In this document: positions 1 to 10,773 of the stretch, in pieces | How positions within the stretch are numbered: position 1 is the stretch's first letter | How the letters are laid out: each line of letters starts with the position of its first letter | Assembly (NCBI RefSeq): GCF_001653235.2 | Contig: NC_035790.1 | Location: 310,001 to 374,000, forward strand | Source of the DNA: Pochonia chlamydosporia 170 | Lineage: Eukaryota > Ascomycota > Sordariomycetes > Hypocreales > Clavicipitaceae | Length of the DNA: 64,000 nucleotides | Reading direction: 5' to 3' | Made by a program: the position numbers and the translations under genes | The notes under the pieces: generated by a model | The model's database searches: none | Told to the model about the DNA's origin: nothing | What the model saw: the letters and a program-made list of their open reading frames with translations, nothing else

Positions 1-1848
1 AGCTTATCAACCTCCTCAGCGGGTAGCGATGCCAGACGATCCATTACCGGTAGAGACAGATCGCGGACGATATAGATTCGCTGCAACAACCCGTGTAATA
101 ACACATAGTTTCCCAGAGGTGTTGGGATCGGATCCAATGGTGTGGCACCGTCCCGATTTCTCAACAAGTGCGACAAGGCATCCTGGAAGAACTGCTGTTG
201 CTTGGGCGTCTCCTGTCTCGCCAGCTGCCACTGCAAGGCTGTTGAGGCAGTCCATTCCTTGGTCGAACAAGGTAGCCTGAGATTTATTTCATTACTTCGT
301 AACACAGGGTACACATTATACGCGATACTGTGCGTGTGAAGGAAGGAAAACGCGACCAGTTTGCCGCGTCGTGTTCCCTCCTGTCGAATCCAGGCGTGCC
401 AGGCTGCTTTTAGGGCCGCTGGATCAGTTGGGAGCTCGTTATCAACCTGTTTTTCTTCCCCAAGTCCAACGTGTCGCAAGACGTCAACTAAGAGACTCTG
501 GAGGGCAAAGGCTTCTTGAAGCAGATGGACCTTCATCTCCCATGTACTGTAAGCCATAAGTGCGATGAGAGCACGCACCGTATCCATTGGCTCCCAGTTG
601 TCATGCTCGCCTCCTGATTGTTCGGTGTGGCCGTGACGTCGAATTGGCCTATTGCTTCTGGACATGCCTTGGAGACTCAGTAAGCTTCTAGTCTTAGGCC
701 CAAATCTGTCAATATTATGCAATAGCCTATCCATGAGAATGGCCTTGCCTGCATAAAACATCTTCTCCGAGTTTCGATGCTCAAAGCAGTACTGCGCACC
801 GATGGCAGCAAGACCCAATATCAGCTCCATGGCATGGTCCGACATGCGCCAGGTAGGGCAGTGGATAAAAGGCATATGGGGATGAAATCCATCAAAGAAG
901 GACGATATATAGCGAGTAAGAGCATGGCGAGAAGGAAATGCAAATTCTGGATCAACAACATCTCGGAAGCTCTCGAAACACTCCTGCAGATGAGCGTGAA
1001 CCTCGTCTGACACTCTGTAAGGCTGAGACTCGACACCGGTGACTCTGGACTCGCCAGGACTGCTCTGAAGTCGGCTGCCTGTGGGTGCAGAGGGTAGCCA
1101 CGAGCTAAACGGCGTCTCTGGACGACTGCCGGACGTTGTTGTTCCTGTGCGGGATTCTTCGAGGGCGGGATCTAGAGGTTCGTAATCTCTAGGAAAGTAA
1201 GGACTCCATTCTGTCGGTAACCCAACCCCGTCAAGGAAGCTAGTAAACTCATGGAATTGCACGTCCAACTCTACGTTGTCTATTAAGGTTAGAATCAGGT
1301 GTTAATGTGTGAATTAGCACCACAGCCTAATATAGTGCAACTGACCGTGGCTGAAGAATGGAGGGAAGAGCAAGGTCGATAGACTTTGAGGATCCGGATC
1401 ATCGCCGTCCCTCTGCGTTTGCGTCGCTGCTCCTCTTGGGCGAGATTGAGGCCTGGCGTCTAGTTGACCCTCAAGCCATGCAGAGCCAACCAAGTCAGTG
1501 GCCGTAGCTGGTATCCGGCCGTCACCTTCCGGATCCTCTGGTGATGCATTTTGATGCAGCGAGATGCGTTGATGACGGGTTAGCAAGTCACGCCGGGCAA
1601 ATGTGACTCCACACGCACACCCAAATGGCTTCTCCTTGGTATCTGTCAGGACACGTCAGTATTGTTTGCAGAACATATCTCAAATCGCTCATGTCCTTAC
1701 GGGTTCGCACGTGCCGATCTAGATGCTCGGTTCTCTTGAATAAGCGACCGCAATGCGGGCAGACTCTGTCTCCGGGATCTGTTCGGCGTCTCCTCTTGCG
1801 TGTAGGATCAGTACGGGACACCATTCCGGGGCTTGTTACTCCGTACAA
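1..1848 (-). CDS. C2H2 zinc-finger transcription factor with fungal TF domain (partial, 3' end beyond window)
   Basis: Probable nuclear regulator. Exons read on the minus strand are 1848-1701, 1642-1346 and 1279 to beyond base 1, with all phases matching. Exon 1 has a basic patch (KRRRR) and the first finger CPHCGRLF...HLDRHVRTH. The intron falls inside the classic TH-x-EKPF linker, and exon 2 gives a second finger (CACGVTFARRDLLTRHQ). A low-complexity linker follows, then from exon 3 a region of over 400 residues, open to the window edge, with fungal TF middle-homology character (ISSFFDGFHPHMPFIHCPTW; AWHAWIRQEGTRRGKLVAF). The start could be 1848 or the in-frame ATG at 1824. It is divergent from the dehydrogenase at 2321, with a 472-bp shared promoter, and is the natural candidate regulator of the cluster to its right (inference). 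The protein family is clear; the target genes are unknown. Confidence 0.85.
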
Positions 1849-2320
1849 TTACCACTGTGAGCTCCGCCCGTTGTTGGGGTCATGATCAAGAGAGCAAGGA
1901 AAAGGAAACGGAGTCTGGGGGCGGGTTGTTGGGGTAATTAAGGGAACCGCTTCCCAATGTATGCACTTGACCCCAATATGTCGCTGAAAGACATTGGTAG
2001 CGCATCCAGTGGCTTCACATAAAGCTAACTAACACACTGGTTCAGGAGGGTACCGGTACAAGCTAATGCTACTCTCCATAAGATCCTGACTCGTGGCACA
2101 ATCGTTTAGCCGCTTCTCCACAGCGCCTTTCTGGGGGAACAACACGTCAATGGGTGCGGTTTGGTCAGTTCCATACAATGTGATGCTCCGAGAGCGGCAG
2201 ATGATGGCCATGCGCTAAAATTAAATCCCATAGTAGACTTACTGAGTACTGCAATATAGTATCCCAATAGTATACATCAGCCTCGAGTTGACAACTTGAG
2301 ATAACACATCATCAATCCCC
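1849..2320. promoter_or_regulatory. Divergent promoter between the C2H2 regulator and the SDR gene
   Basis: 472 bp with no convincing ORF. It contains three copies of the heptamer TTGGGGT/ACCCCAA (1874-1880, 1929-1935, 1970-1976), a word that recurs in the other spacers of the 1-10.8 kb cluster. No clear TATA box was identified. Confidence 0.5.
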
Positions 2321-3161
2321 ATGTTCAATCTTCCTGGGGTAGCGCTCATCACCGGCGCCGGTGGCAAAGGTCTGGTCATGTTCTCTATCGCAACAAGACA
2401 CTCAATTAACGAGTTACGCAGGCATTGGCGCAGCAGTTGCAACCGCTTTTGCTCGGTCAGGGTGTTCTAAGTTTGTAATTACGGACATCAACCCTACATC
2501 CCTTGAGGGAACCCGTGCCGCCATCCTCAAGATCAACTCCCAGGCCAGCATATCGAGCCAAGCAGGCGACGTATCTGATGAAGCCTTTGTCAATGCATTT
2601 GTGTCAGACGCAATTAAGACTTTCACTCGCATCGACTATGCTGTGAGCTGTGCTGGCATACTCGGCGCGTCCCTTCGTTCGCACGAAACACCAATATCCG
2701 AATTTGACAAAATCACAAACGTGAACTACAAGGGCTCATGGCTTGTCTCACGGGCCGTCCTAGGCCAAATGATCAAACAGCAGCCTCTTTCTGAGCATCC
2801 AGAACAGCGAGGTGCCGTGGTTAACATCGCCAGCCAGCTTGGCATCGTGGCTCGGCCGACCGCGCCTGTATATTGCGCTTCCAAGGCGGCCATTATCAAC
2901 ATGACGCGGTCCGATGCTATAGACTATGCGTCAGACGGCATCAGAGTCAATTGCGTGTGCCCCGGGGTTATCGAAACACCAATGACGACGGGTTCTGAAG
3001 AGGTTAAGGAGCGGCTCCAGCCCGCAATAGACATTGCACCAATGCGTCGCATGGGGAGGCCTGAGGAGATTGCCGATGCGACTTTGTTCTTATGCTCAAA
3101 ACAAGCATCTTTTATACAAGGTCACGCTTTGGTGGTGGATGGAGGATACACGATCAACTAG
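2321..3161 (+). CDS. Short-chain dehydrogenase/reductase (SDR)
   Basis: Cytosolic NAD(P)-dependent oxidoreductase of the classical SDR family. Exons 2321-2369 and 2422-3161 sum to 789 nt and give 262 aa. The splice rebuilds the Rossmann motif TGAGGKGIG, which is why the upstream ATG at 2321 is chosen. Other motifs: the adenine-pocket D (ITDIN), NVNYKG, the catalytic Ser strand (NIASQLG), YCASK (Tyr/Lys pair) and the typical end VVDGGYTIN. The length is normal for the family. It is tail-to-tail with the amidase, 111 bp apart, and shares a promoter with the C2H2 regulator. The substrate cannot be read from sequence; in this context it may oxidise or reduce an intermediate released by the neighbouring hydrolases (inference). 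Confidence 0.9.
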
Positions 3162-3272
3162 CTGAATTAAATTTTGCGATATTGTTTTCACGATTATGCT
3201 AGACCCTTGCCCAGATGCTGTCTATCTATCCCTGGATCTATTACAAGAGTTTTTGATTCCGCCTTCCTGGAT

Positions 3273-5062
3273 CTACGTTGATAGCTTCAAGTGATTCGAA
3301 TCCATTGATCGTGTCCCGCTGACCATGGCACACGGTATGTTATTCATGGTTAGGGCAGCCCGATCTGCAACTGTGAGCGACTCCTCTGAGTCTTTGGTGA
3401 CGGCATTTCCTGACCCTTCTGTACGCCAATCAAAGTTTGTTTCCCAGGCATGCCCGACCTTGAGTACCTTCTTTTCTTGCCAGAGTCCACCAACTATTTG
3501 CATACCAACTGGTAAATGGACATTTTGGTCATCAACCGCGGGAAGAAACCCTACGGGAATAGACATGGCTGGGTGTCCCGTCACATTAAACACCGCCGTG
3601 TTTATAGTTAAGCCAATAGTTGGCTCAAAGGACTCGAGAACGGTCGTCCAATCCATATGCCTCGGCGCAACGAATGGCGTTGTGGGCATGATGATGACCT
3701 CATACTTCTCCAATGCATGCTGGTAGGCATCACGGATCTGGCGGCCAATGTTCAAGGTCTTGCTATACAATCCCGGGAACTTTGCCAACAGGTATTGTCC
3801 GTTTATAAGAGTATTCTTTGTTGACGGGAAGAGCTTTTGGAAATTGGCGTTGCTCCATGGCAGACGCCTCGTCTCAAACTCAGTTAAACCCAACCCTCTT
3901 CGCCCAGTAGCACAGCCCACAAGACCCGACGAGCCGGCAATGCGCTGTTGAAGTGTCCAGATGGCTGGTCCATGCAAGTGGAGGGGAATAGAAACCTCTT
4001 CGACTATCGCACCAAGGCTTTCGAGTTTCCTTGCAGCAGCGAGAACATGGTCCCGGACTCTGGGATCAATCAAAGCATGACTGAAACCTTCCCTGAGTAA
4101 GCCTATCCTGATGCCATCTAGGCGCTTATCGGAGATCTGAAGCGACGCAGAAAATCCAAAAGAACCATGCTGCCCAGCGCCAATGGACTTGTCATCGATG
4201 TCATCATAGCCTGCAATTGCATCAAGACAAGCAGCCGTCTCCGTCACAGACCTGCAAATTGGCCCAGCATGGTCATCAATTGGGTCACCACTGGTAATAC
4301 CAGAGAATGGTACGAGGCCATGTGTTGGTTTCAGTCCAACACATCCGCAGAATGATGACGGGACCCTAATGCTTCCGCCCTGATCAGTTCCGAGGGCTAT
4401 GTCAACTCTTCCAGAGCCAACTAATGCTGCACCTCCCGAGGTGCTGCCGCCTGCTGAGTAACCAGACTGATGCGGATTGTGGACAATACCCTGTGCACTG
4501 GTGAAGGATGCAGTCGAGTTGCAAAAGTTCTCGCAAGTCGACGTGCCCACGATATCAGCACCTGCATCCAGAACTCTGGTAATAACGGTAGCGTCAGTCT
4601 GTGGCGTCCATGCTGGAAAAGCGTCACTACCGAAACTTAGGGGGACGCCGGCGATGGCGATACAGTCCTTTACGCAGACAGTTCTGCCCTTTAGTGAGGT
4701 TCCGCTCGGCGAGTTGTCGCCTTGGATTTTAAATCGGTACACCCAGGCGTTGCCAAATTCTTGTTCGCCTGGCCCCGGAAGATGGACATCTTCGCGCGGG
4801 TATTTCTTCGTGTCCGGCAGCGGCTGGTAGTCTGGAAGCTGTGATACACCAACGGCAATGTCATGAACAGCAGACAAGAGCCTTTCGTAGTCGGCAGCCT
4901 CCTCTGCCGGGATGTCCAGGTTAAGCGGCCGGAGAATTGCATTCACATCGCCCGGCTGAATGGGATTGTCACTAGAGTTGTAGTTAGAAGTCAACCTGCA
5001 ATCCTGTGCGCATGTCCTTGGGGATTTACATACGCCGAGATGTCTTGGAAAAACACGGACAT
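3273..5062 (-). CDS. Amidase (amidase signature family)
   Basis: Hydrolyses a C-N amide bond. The Ser-cisSer-Lys triad is intact: Lys in TVCVKDCIAIAG (about residue 119), cis-Ser in YSAGGSTSGG (about 194) and the nucleophile in GTDQGGSIR (about 218). The 75- and 24-residue spacings are those of the family. The long reading frame lacks an ATG; it opens at TTG (4992-4994). I infer a first exon 5062-5034 (MSVFFQDIS...) joined over a 38-nt GT...AG intron to exon 4995-3273, giving 1752 nt and 583 aa in phase. An intron that short is unusual, so the 5' end is tentative. Neighbours suggest it opens or deamidates a product of the imidase-like enzyme (inference); acetamidase or glutamyl-amidotransferase-like specificity cannot be excluded. 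Confidence 0.88.
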
Positions 5063-5849
5063 TGCAGTGAAGTGGCGGCCAATGGTTTGAGTCTGGTCTT
5101 GGATATCTTTCAACTCTCGAGTGCGATGTGAAACTTGAGGTTACCGTTAATAACTTGATCCGTTGATAACTTATGAGCAGTCTACTTTACTAGGCGTACC
5201 GGGGTTTTCATGAGTTATTAATTCACTTGATGAGTAACAGCGTGGCACCCAGGAATCAAGGACAGGGACAAAAGCTCATGAATTGCATGACAGTATCACA
5301 CCCGCTCCGCTCATAAACGGCCCGGAAAGCTATTACCAGCGAGTTGGAGGAGCAATGTTTTGACTGAAACCAACCCCATTGACAAATCAGGTCTTCCGGT
5401 AAGACATGGAGCAAGTAATCCTGACTGTCACTGGGCGTAATGTGTGACATTGCATGAATTTGGTGGGAAGAATGCATGGAGATGGTCATACCCCAACAGC
5501 ATGGCTTATTCTACTCCAACTCGTAAAATCCCCACCTTCAAAACTCCAAAACATGCAGACTTACACTATCTGGATTGTCCGACCGGGTTAGACAAGAAGA
5601 TGGCCCCGAAGCAGTCGGCGGATATCGGGAGTTGATTTCTGAGTGGCAATAGAGGCGGGCTACTCGTGATTGTTTTTGCAGCTCAAGGGCAGGGAATATG
5701 GCATTTCTTGGACCTAATTATCTACCTGCGCTGCCTAGTCATACAGCTTGGCCACCGAAGTGTCCACTTGTGCGTTTTGTGTCTCCATACGCTTGGGGTG
5801 TAATTTGCTGGATCGCAAATCGATACAATTTACATGCTATCTGCTTCCT
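5063..5849. other. Spacer between amidase promoter and ADH 3' end
   Basis: 787 bp without a credible gene; the short ORFs here have no recognisable motif. It is the upstream region of the amidase. It holds ACCCCAA at 5490-5496 and TTGGGGT at 5793-5799, matching the heptamers of the other cluster spacers. Confidence 0.4.
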
Positions 5850-7027
5850 CTATTCCTCAGCTATTTGCACGACAAGTCTGCCTCTAAAGTCGCTAGCTTG
5901 GTAAGCCTCCAGTATACTAGGGATCTCGTCAAATGACATGGTTTGGATGTGTGAGCGTATCCCAGATTGCTCAACTGCCTCCATCATTCTCTCTGTAGCT
6001 TGTCTGCTGGCAACATAGGTCCCATGAATCGTGATTTCTTTAAAGATGATGGGACTAGAATCAAAGTACCAACCATCAGCCGGTAGACCTAACAAGCCCA
6101 TCACCCCCCTTATCCGTAGCATATGGAGGGCCAACTTGTGGGCGGCCGCAGAGTCGGTGCTCACCACCGCTGCTGCAACGCCTTCGCCATCTGTGAATTC
6201 CAAGACTTGTTCTACGGCATTAGAATCTGCCGAATTAACCACCAGTGCCGGTTGTAGAGCATGCGGTACTTCTCTGGCAAGTCTTTGTCCGGCCGCGCGA
6301 TTGTCAATAGCCACAACCCGATAGCCCATAGTGGCCGCACTTGTTGTCCTCTAGTCAGCAATCTTTTCGCACGAAACAGAATTAGACAAATAGAGACTTA
6401 CAATTGAATACCGAGATGTCCAAGGCCACCTATCCCGATGATTGCAATGGTATCACCGGGGACGAGCCCGGCTGTTACCTTTTCTAATGATCCCCAAATG
6501 GTCGCTCCCGCACACATCAAGGGTGCTGCTTGGTTCATGAAGAGAAGGAGGCAGGCGAACCATTGTATCAGGGTCGGCAACCAGATAGTCAGCAAAAGCA
6601 CCGTCATGATGAAAGCCGGCTGTCTCTCGTCTATCACAAAACCTGGGATCAAGTTGCTTGGCATTTCGCTGTGTGAGGGTACAACCGCCGCAATGTCCAC
6701 AAGAATGCTTAAAGTTGAGCGCTCCAACACGATCTCCCACATGCCAGTCTTTGCTGCATTGAGAGCCAACTAGTTCAATGATTCCAGCTGGTTCATGCGA
6801 AGGTATCATGCCCAGAGGTGACCCAAACTGCCCCTGGAGGACTTGTACATCTGAGTGACAGAATCCGGCCGCTTGCACTCGAATGAGAATTTCATTTTCC
6901 TGGATTTTAGGGATGGGTCGCTTGACTATTTGGTATGGCTTTCCATACTGTCTTTTGTTTCAACATGATATGCATAAGCCAGGTTACGCCGGCTTGAACG
7001 TACCTCTGAGATCTGGGCTGCTCTCAT
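5850..7027 (-). pseudogene. Zinc-dependent alcohol dehydrogenase (MDR family), one-base frameshift
   Basis: Medium-chain Zn alcohol dehydrogenase, cytosolic, NAD(P)-dependent. Exons are 7027-7004, 6947-6402 and 6339-5850, with canonical introns of 56 and 62 nt. Motifs: GFCHSD (catalytic Zn Cys), SHEPAG, the structural Zn cysteine cluster CGHCGGC...C, and the Rossmann motif IGIGGLGHLG. The exons sum to 1060 nt, one base too many: the frame shifts between residues reading SLHE and QAAPLMCAGATIW, inside a GG doublet near 6532-6533 on the plus strand. Removing one base leaves an intact 352-aa ADH. So it is either a very young pseudogene or a sequencing/assembly error; every other motif is intact. 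It is divergent from the deacetylase-fold gene at 7520. Confidence 0.8.
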
Positions 7028-7519
7028 TGTACCCGCAATTATTGGCGATGTCATCTCCGAAACCTAAACTTCAATGTCTCCCAATACTCTGGATATGAGA
7101 TTGAGTTTACAGCACAATCTCCGTGTCAGAGAGCAACCTTGGACGCCGAGAACTATTTCTAATCGGCATTTGATGGCAAGATATTAGATCTCCGAGACTT
7201 ACACTATTGGCGGCTTGTCATGTTGTACTCCAACATGAGCAGTGGAGAGATGGGGTCAGTTATTTTTGTCTCCAACGAGACTCTAGTAACTGTCAACCCC
7301 AAATGTTCTGTCCCTCCATCAGTCACTCGACCCCAGCCACCGACTCAAACCACTAACGCAATGGGATGTCACTGAGTGACACCAACACGCTGGCATACCC
7401 CGACAATCGGCAGGGTGAGGGTCAGCCCAATGTTTATACCTTCTCGTTCCCCGTCTTCGTTTCCCCGCTACCATGAAATCGCATGGAACTTTTCTGGCTG
7501 ATTAGATCGCAGCTTCATA
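7028..7519. promoter_or_regulatory. Divergent promoter between ADH and deacetylase-fold hydrolase
   Basis: 492 bp serving two head-to-head genes. It contains TGGGGTCA (7251-7258), ACCCCAA (7296-7302) and ACCCCAG (7330-7336), which match or nearly match the heptamer shared by the cluster spacers. Confidence 0.5.
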
Positions 7520-8616
7520 ATGACTAAAAAAAGAGTTTTGGTATCATATGGCGTTGATGTCGATGCAGTAGCAGGATGTAAGAAGCTGTGATAGATACTC
7601 TGCGAAATGCTTCACTAACCTGCGTTCATAGGGCTTGGGTCATACGGAGGCGAAGACTCATCCAACGACATCAGTAGAGGTATGTATGATGATCGAATTT
7701 GGAAAGCCCAGCTTGTCGCTCTGACATTTTTACAGGCTATTTTGCTGGAACAGTTGGAGTACAGCGCGTATTAAAACTGCTTAAAAAATACGACATCAAG
7801 GCAACATGGTTCATTCCGGGCCACAGCCTGGAGACTTTCCCCGATGAAATGGCCGCTGTTCGGGACGCTGGACATGAAATTGGCCTGCACGGATATTCTC
7901 ATGAGAATCCCACAAGCATGAGTATCGAGCAACAGAGGGAGATTTTGCACAAGACGTACTGCATGCTTACCGAGTTTGCTGGTAAGCCCCCTCGAGGCAG
8001 CGTTGCACCTTGGTGGGAAACCAGCAAGGAGGGAGCCCAGCTTCTGCTTGACTATGGCATTGAGTATGATCATAGCATGAGCCACCATGACTGCCAGCCG
8101 TACTACCTGCGAACTGGGGACTCGTGGACCAAGATAGACTATACCAAGAAGCCGAGTGACTGGATGCACCCTTGTGTAAAGGGTGAAGAGACCGGCTTGG
8201 TTGAGATACCCGCGAACTGTGAGTGAAACCTGACATATTTCACCTCTCTTGCCATGTGAAGACTGACTCCGGTCGCAGGGTACCTCGACGATTTACCTCC
8301 CATGATGTTCATCAAAAACGCCCCTAATAGTCACGGATTCGTGAATGCAAGAGATGTGGAGGACATTTGGCGAGACCACTTTGATTACTTTTATCGCGAG
8401 TACGACGAGTTCATCTTTCCATTGACGATACATCCAGATGTATCTGGTCGTCCACATGCCTTGCTGATGCATGAGAGGCTCATTGAGCATATGAAGCAGC
8501 ACGAGGGTGTCGAGTTCGTAACTATGGAGCAGATTTGTGATGAGTTCAAGTCCAAGAACCCCCCTGCTCCAGGAGCCATATTGCCAGCCGAAGCTGGTCA
8601 TATGCTTAAACAGTAG
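7520..8616 (+). CDS. Polysaccharide-deacetylase-fold hydrolase, HpPgdA/imidase-like
   Basis: Metal-dependent C-N hydrolase of the NodB/carbohydrate esterase 4 superfamily, in the short group containing Helicobacter PgdA, PuuE-type allantoinases and bacterial cyclic-imide hydrolases. Exons 7520-7577, 7632-7679, 7736-8218 and 8279-8616 sum to 927 nt, 308 aa, all in phase. Metal ligands are visible: Asp15 in YGVDVDAVAGW and His87/His91 in GLHGYSHEN. Other family blocks are ATWFIPGHS, VAPWWE, NWYLDDLPPMMF and LTIHPDVSGRP. There is no signal peptide and no chitin-binding domain, so a secreted chitin deacetylase is unlikely. Next to an amidase, dehydrogenases and an amino-acid transporter, a role in opening a cyclic imide or related small amide is more plausible than cell-wall work (inference). 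Confidence 0.9.
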
Positions 8617-9204
8617 TGATTTATTTGCTAGAGTAAATAGAGCTAGAATTAATTTCTATTATTGACTGCGTAGCATTATCTAGGTGCACAACAAAGACTC
8701 CGATTGCGGACGTGTGATTTCTTATCTGCCTGGGACCTGCCATGCATATGCGGTGATGACAGTCGACCTTGAGGCATTCCGGCTGGTGTTGCATCTTCAT
8801 CCGGGACGATGTGGTTGGTTAATGACATGTTGATCAGCCCAAGGCGCCCAAGAGTCTCCATTGATGTGAATGCATGGGGTAATGCAAGACAACCCCAACA
8901 CCGGCAGATAAGTTACCCCATGCCCATGACTCAATTGCCATGTGCTAACCCCACGGATGTTCAACACCATTGCCGCCAAGAGACGCAATTATCGATTACA
9001 ATGAACTATAATAAATTGACGAGAAACGAGCGCGGGGTAGACCGGGATGTCATTTGATGTGCCACATCATTGGCATTTTAAAACCCCAATAAGTTAAGTA
9101 GAGTTGTAGCTTTGGAGCAGTTTATATATGGTCGACATCTTGGACTTGTGTGACAACATCACCCAATTTATCACCTTCCGTCCTGGAAATATCTACCACC
9201 AACC
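8617..9204. promoter_or_regulatory. Promoter region of the amino-acid transporter
   Basis: 588 bp without a gene. It has ACCCCAA at 8892-8898 and 9083-9089, a perfect 11-bp inverted repeat at 8872-8923 (listed separately), and an AT-rich TATA-like stretch (TTTATATATGG) near 9120-9130, about 80 bp before the ATG. Confidence 0.5.
8872..8923. promoter_or_regulatory. 11-bp inverted repeat, possible operator
   Basis: GCATGGGGTAA at 8872-8882 and its exact reverse complement TTACCCCATGC at 8913-8923, separated by 30 bp, with an ACCCCAA between them. It lies about 280 bp upstream of the transporter ATG. Binding by the cluster's C2H2 regulator is a guess based on the G-rich core. Confidence 0.4.
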
Positions 9205-10773
9205 ATGTCTGATCCTGAGAAGTCCGACACTATTACGCCCGCACCCGGCCGCAGCAGTGGTAGCCTTGAAGGTGTGAAACTTGACAATGACGCATTCGAA
9301 GTCTTCAAGACGCGAGAGGGCGCTGTAAACTTCCGTACTGTCGGTATGGTTCACCACATTGATCTATAGCTCAGCGCTTTGGTAGCTAATAAGGCTTTAG
9401 GATGGATCCACGCTTCAGTCATCTTCCTCAAAGGTGGGATTTCATGGCACTTAACTCCAACCCTTCCCAACTAACTCGACGCGGATCAGTTATCTTTGCA
9501 ACTGGTGTTCTCACCATCCCTTCAGCAATGTATGTTTTAGGGGCCTTGCCTGGAGCCCTTAACGTTCTTGGGTGGCAGTTCCTAAATACATATTGCGCTA
9601 TTATCCAAGGCAACTTCCGCAACTCTCATGCGGGATGCCATTCCATTGCAGACATGGCCGAGGTGGTCGGCGGACTGTGGTTGAAAGAGGTTACGGGCGT
9701 CTTCTTCCTCGTAACGTACATTATTGTCTGCGCGTCAGGAATCTTCGGCACATCAGTGGCTCTCAACGCCCTGTCAAATCACGCCATTTGCACAAACTAC
9801 TTTATGCTTGTGGCTACCGCCCTTGTTTTCCTCATGAGCAGCATTCGTAAATTTGAGAAGATTGCCTGGCTGACCTGGCTCGGCTTCCTGTCGGTGTACA
9901 TTGCCGTCTTCATTGTTGTGTATGGTCACCCGTGATCGCTTTTGTCAAGCCTGTTAAAGCTAACATGATGTCTTTAGTGTTGGTGTCACTACTCGAGATC
10001 GCCCAGCGGCTGCTCCCCAAACTGGCGACTTTGATCTCGGTTACCACGTCATCGGTAACCCGACATTCATCGCCGGAATTACCTCCGTTGCCACCATCTT
10101 CTGCTCTGGAGCCGGAACATCGGCTTTCCTCCCTGTCATCTCCGAGATGAGAAGGCCAAGGGATTACAACAAGGCAGTATACCTATGCATGGGCATCGTG
10201 ACCATCTCCTATCTGACCTTCTCCCTGGTGGTCTACAAATGGTGTGGCAAGTGGGTTGCATCGCCGTCCCTTGGTAGTGCCGGATACACGGTCAAAAAGA
10301 TCTCATATGGCGTCGGTATCGCTGGCTTGGCTATCAGTGGCATGCTTTATGCCCACACGGCAGCCAAGTACCTCTTCGTCCGCATCCTCCGCAACTCGGA
10401 GCATCTCCAGAAGAACTCGTGGGTGCATTGGACCACCTGGCTCGCCTGTACCTTGAGCATGTCCGTCATTTCGTTTTTGGTAGCGTCTGGTATTCCCATC
10501 TACAACTATCTACTCGCTCTTGCAGGCAGCTTGACCTTTGCGCCGCTGGCCCTCGGTTTACCTGGCTACCTTTGGATTCACGACCATGGGCATTACCGCA
10601 AGGGCAACTGGTGGCAAGTCACTGTTTACTGGCTAAATTGGTTCATGATCTTACTAGCCGTGTTCATGACTATTGGTGGGACATATGGTGTTGTGCAAAA
10701 TATTATTGATGCATACGCAAACGGGACTATCGGAAAGGCATTCTCCTGCGCAGACAATAGTAATTCTTCGTAA
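9205..10773 (+). CDS. Amino acid transporter (Aa_trans family, N-amino-acid transport system type)
   Basis: Integral membrane importer of the AAAP/Aa_trans family, like the Neurospora neutral amino acid permease. Exons 9205-9343, 9401-9433, 9490-9919 and 9978-10773 sum to 1398 nt and give 465 aa; each junction restores family sequence (VGWIHASVIFLK, then VIFATGVL, then VFIVVVGVTT). Exon 2 is only 33 nt. Family blocks include GNFRNSHAGCHSIADMAEVV and FCSGAGTSAFLPVISEM, and about ten or eleven hydrophobic helices can be seen. The N terminus is a soluble acidic tail with no signal peptide, as expected. It lies downstream of the deacetylase-fold gene on the same strand. It probably imports the cluster's substrate or an amino-acid-like product (inference). 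Confidence 0.92.

Noticed and set aside
7520..8616. Annotation as a secreted chitin deacetylase
   Set aside because: No signal peptide or chitin-binding domain, and the motifs follow the short PgdA/imidase group.
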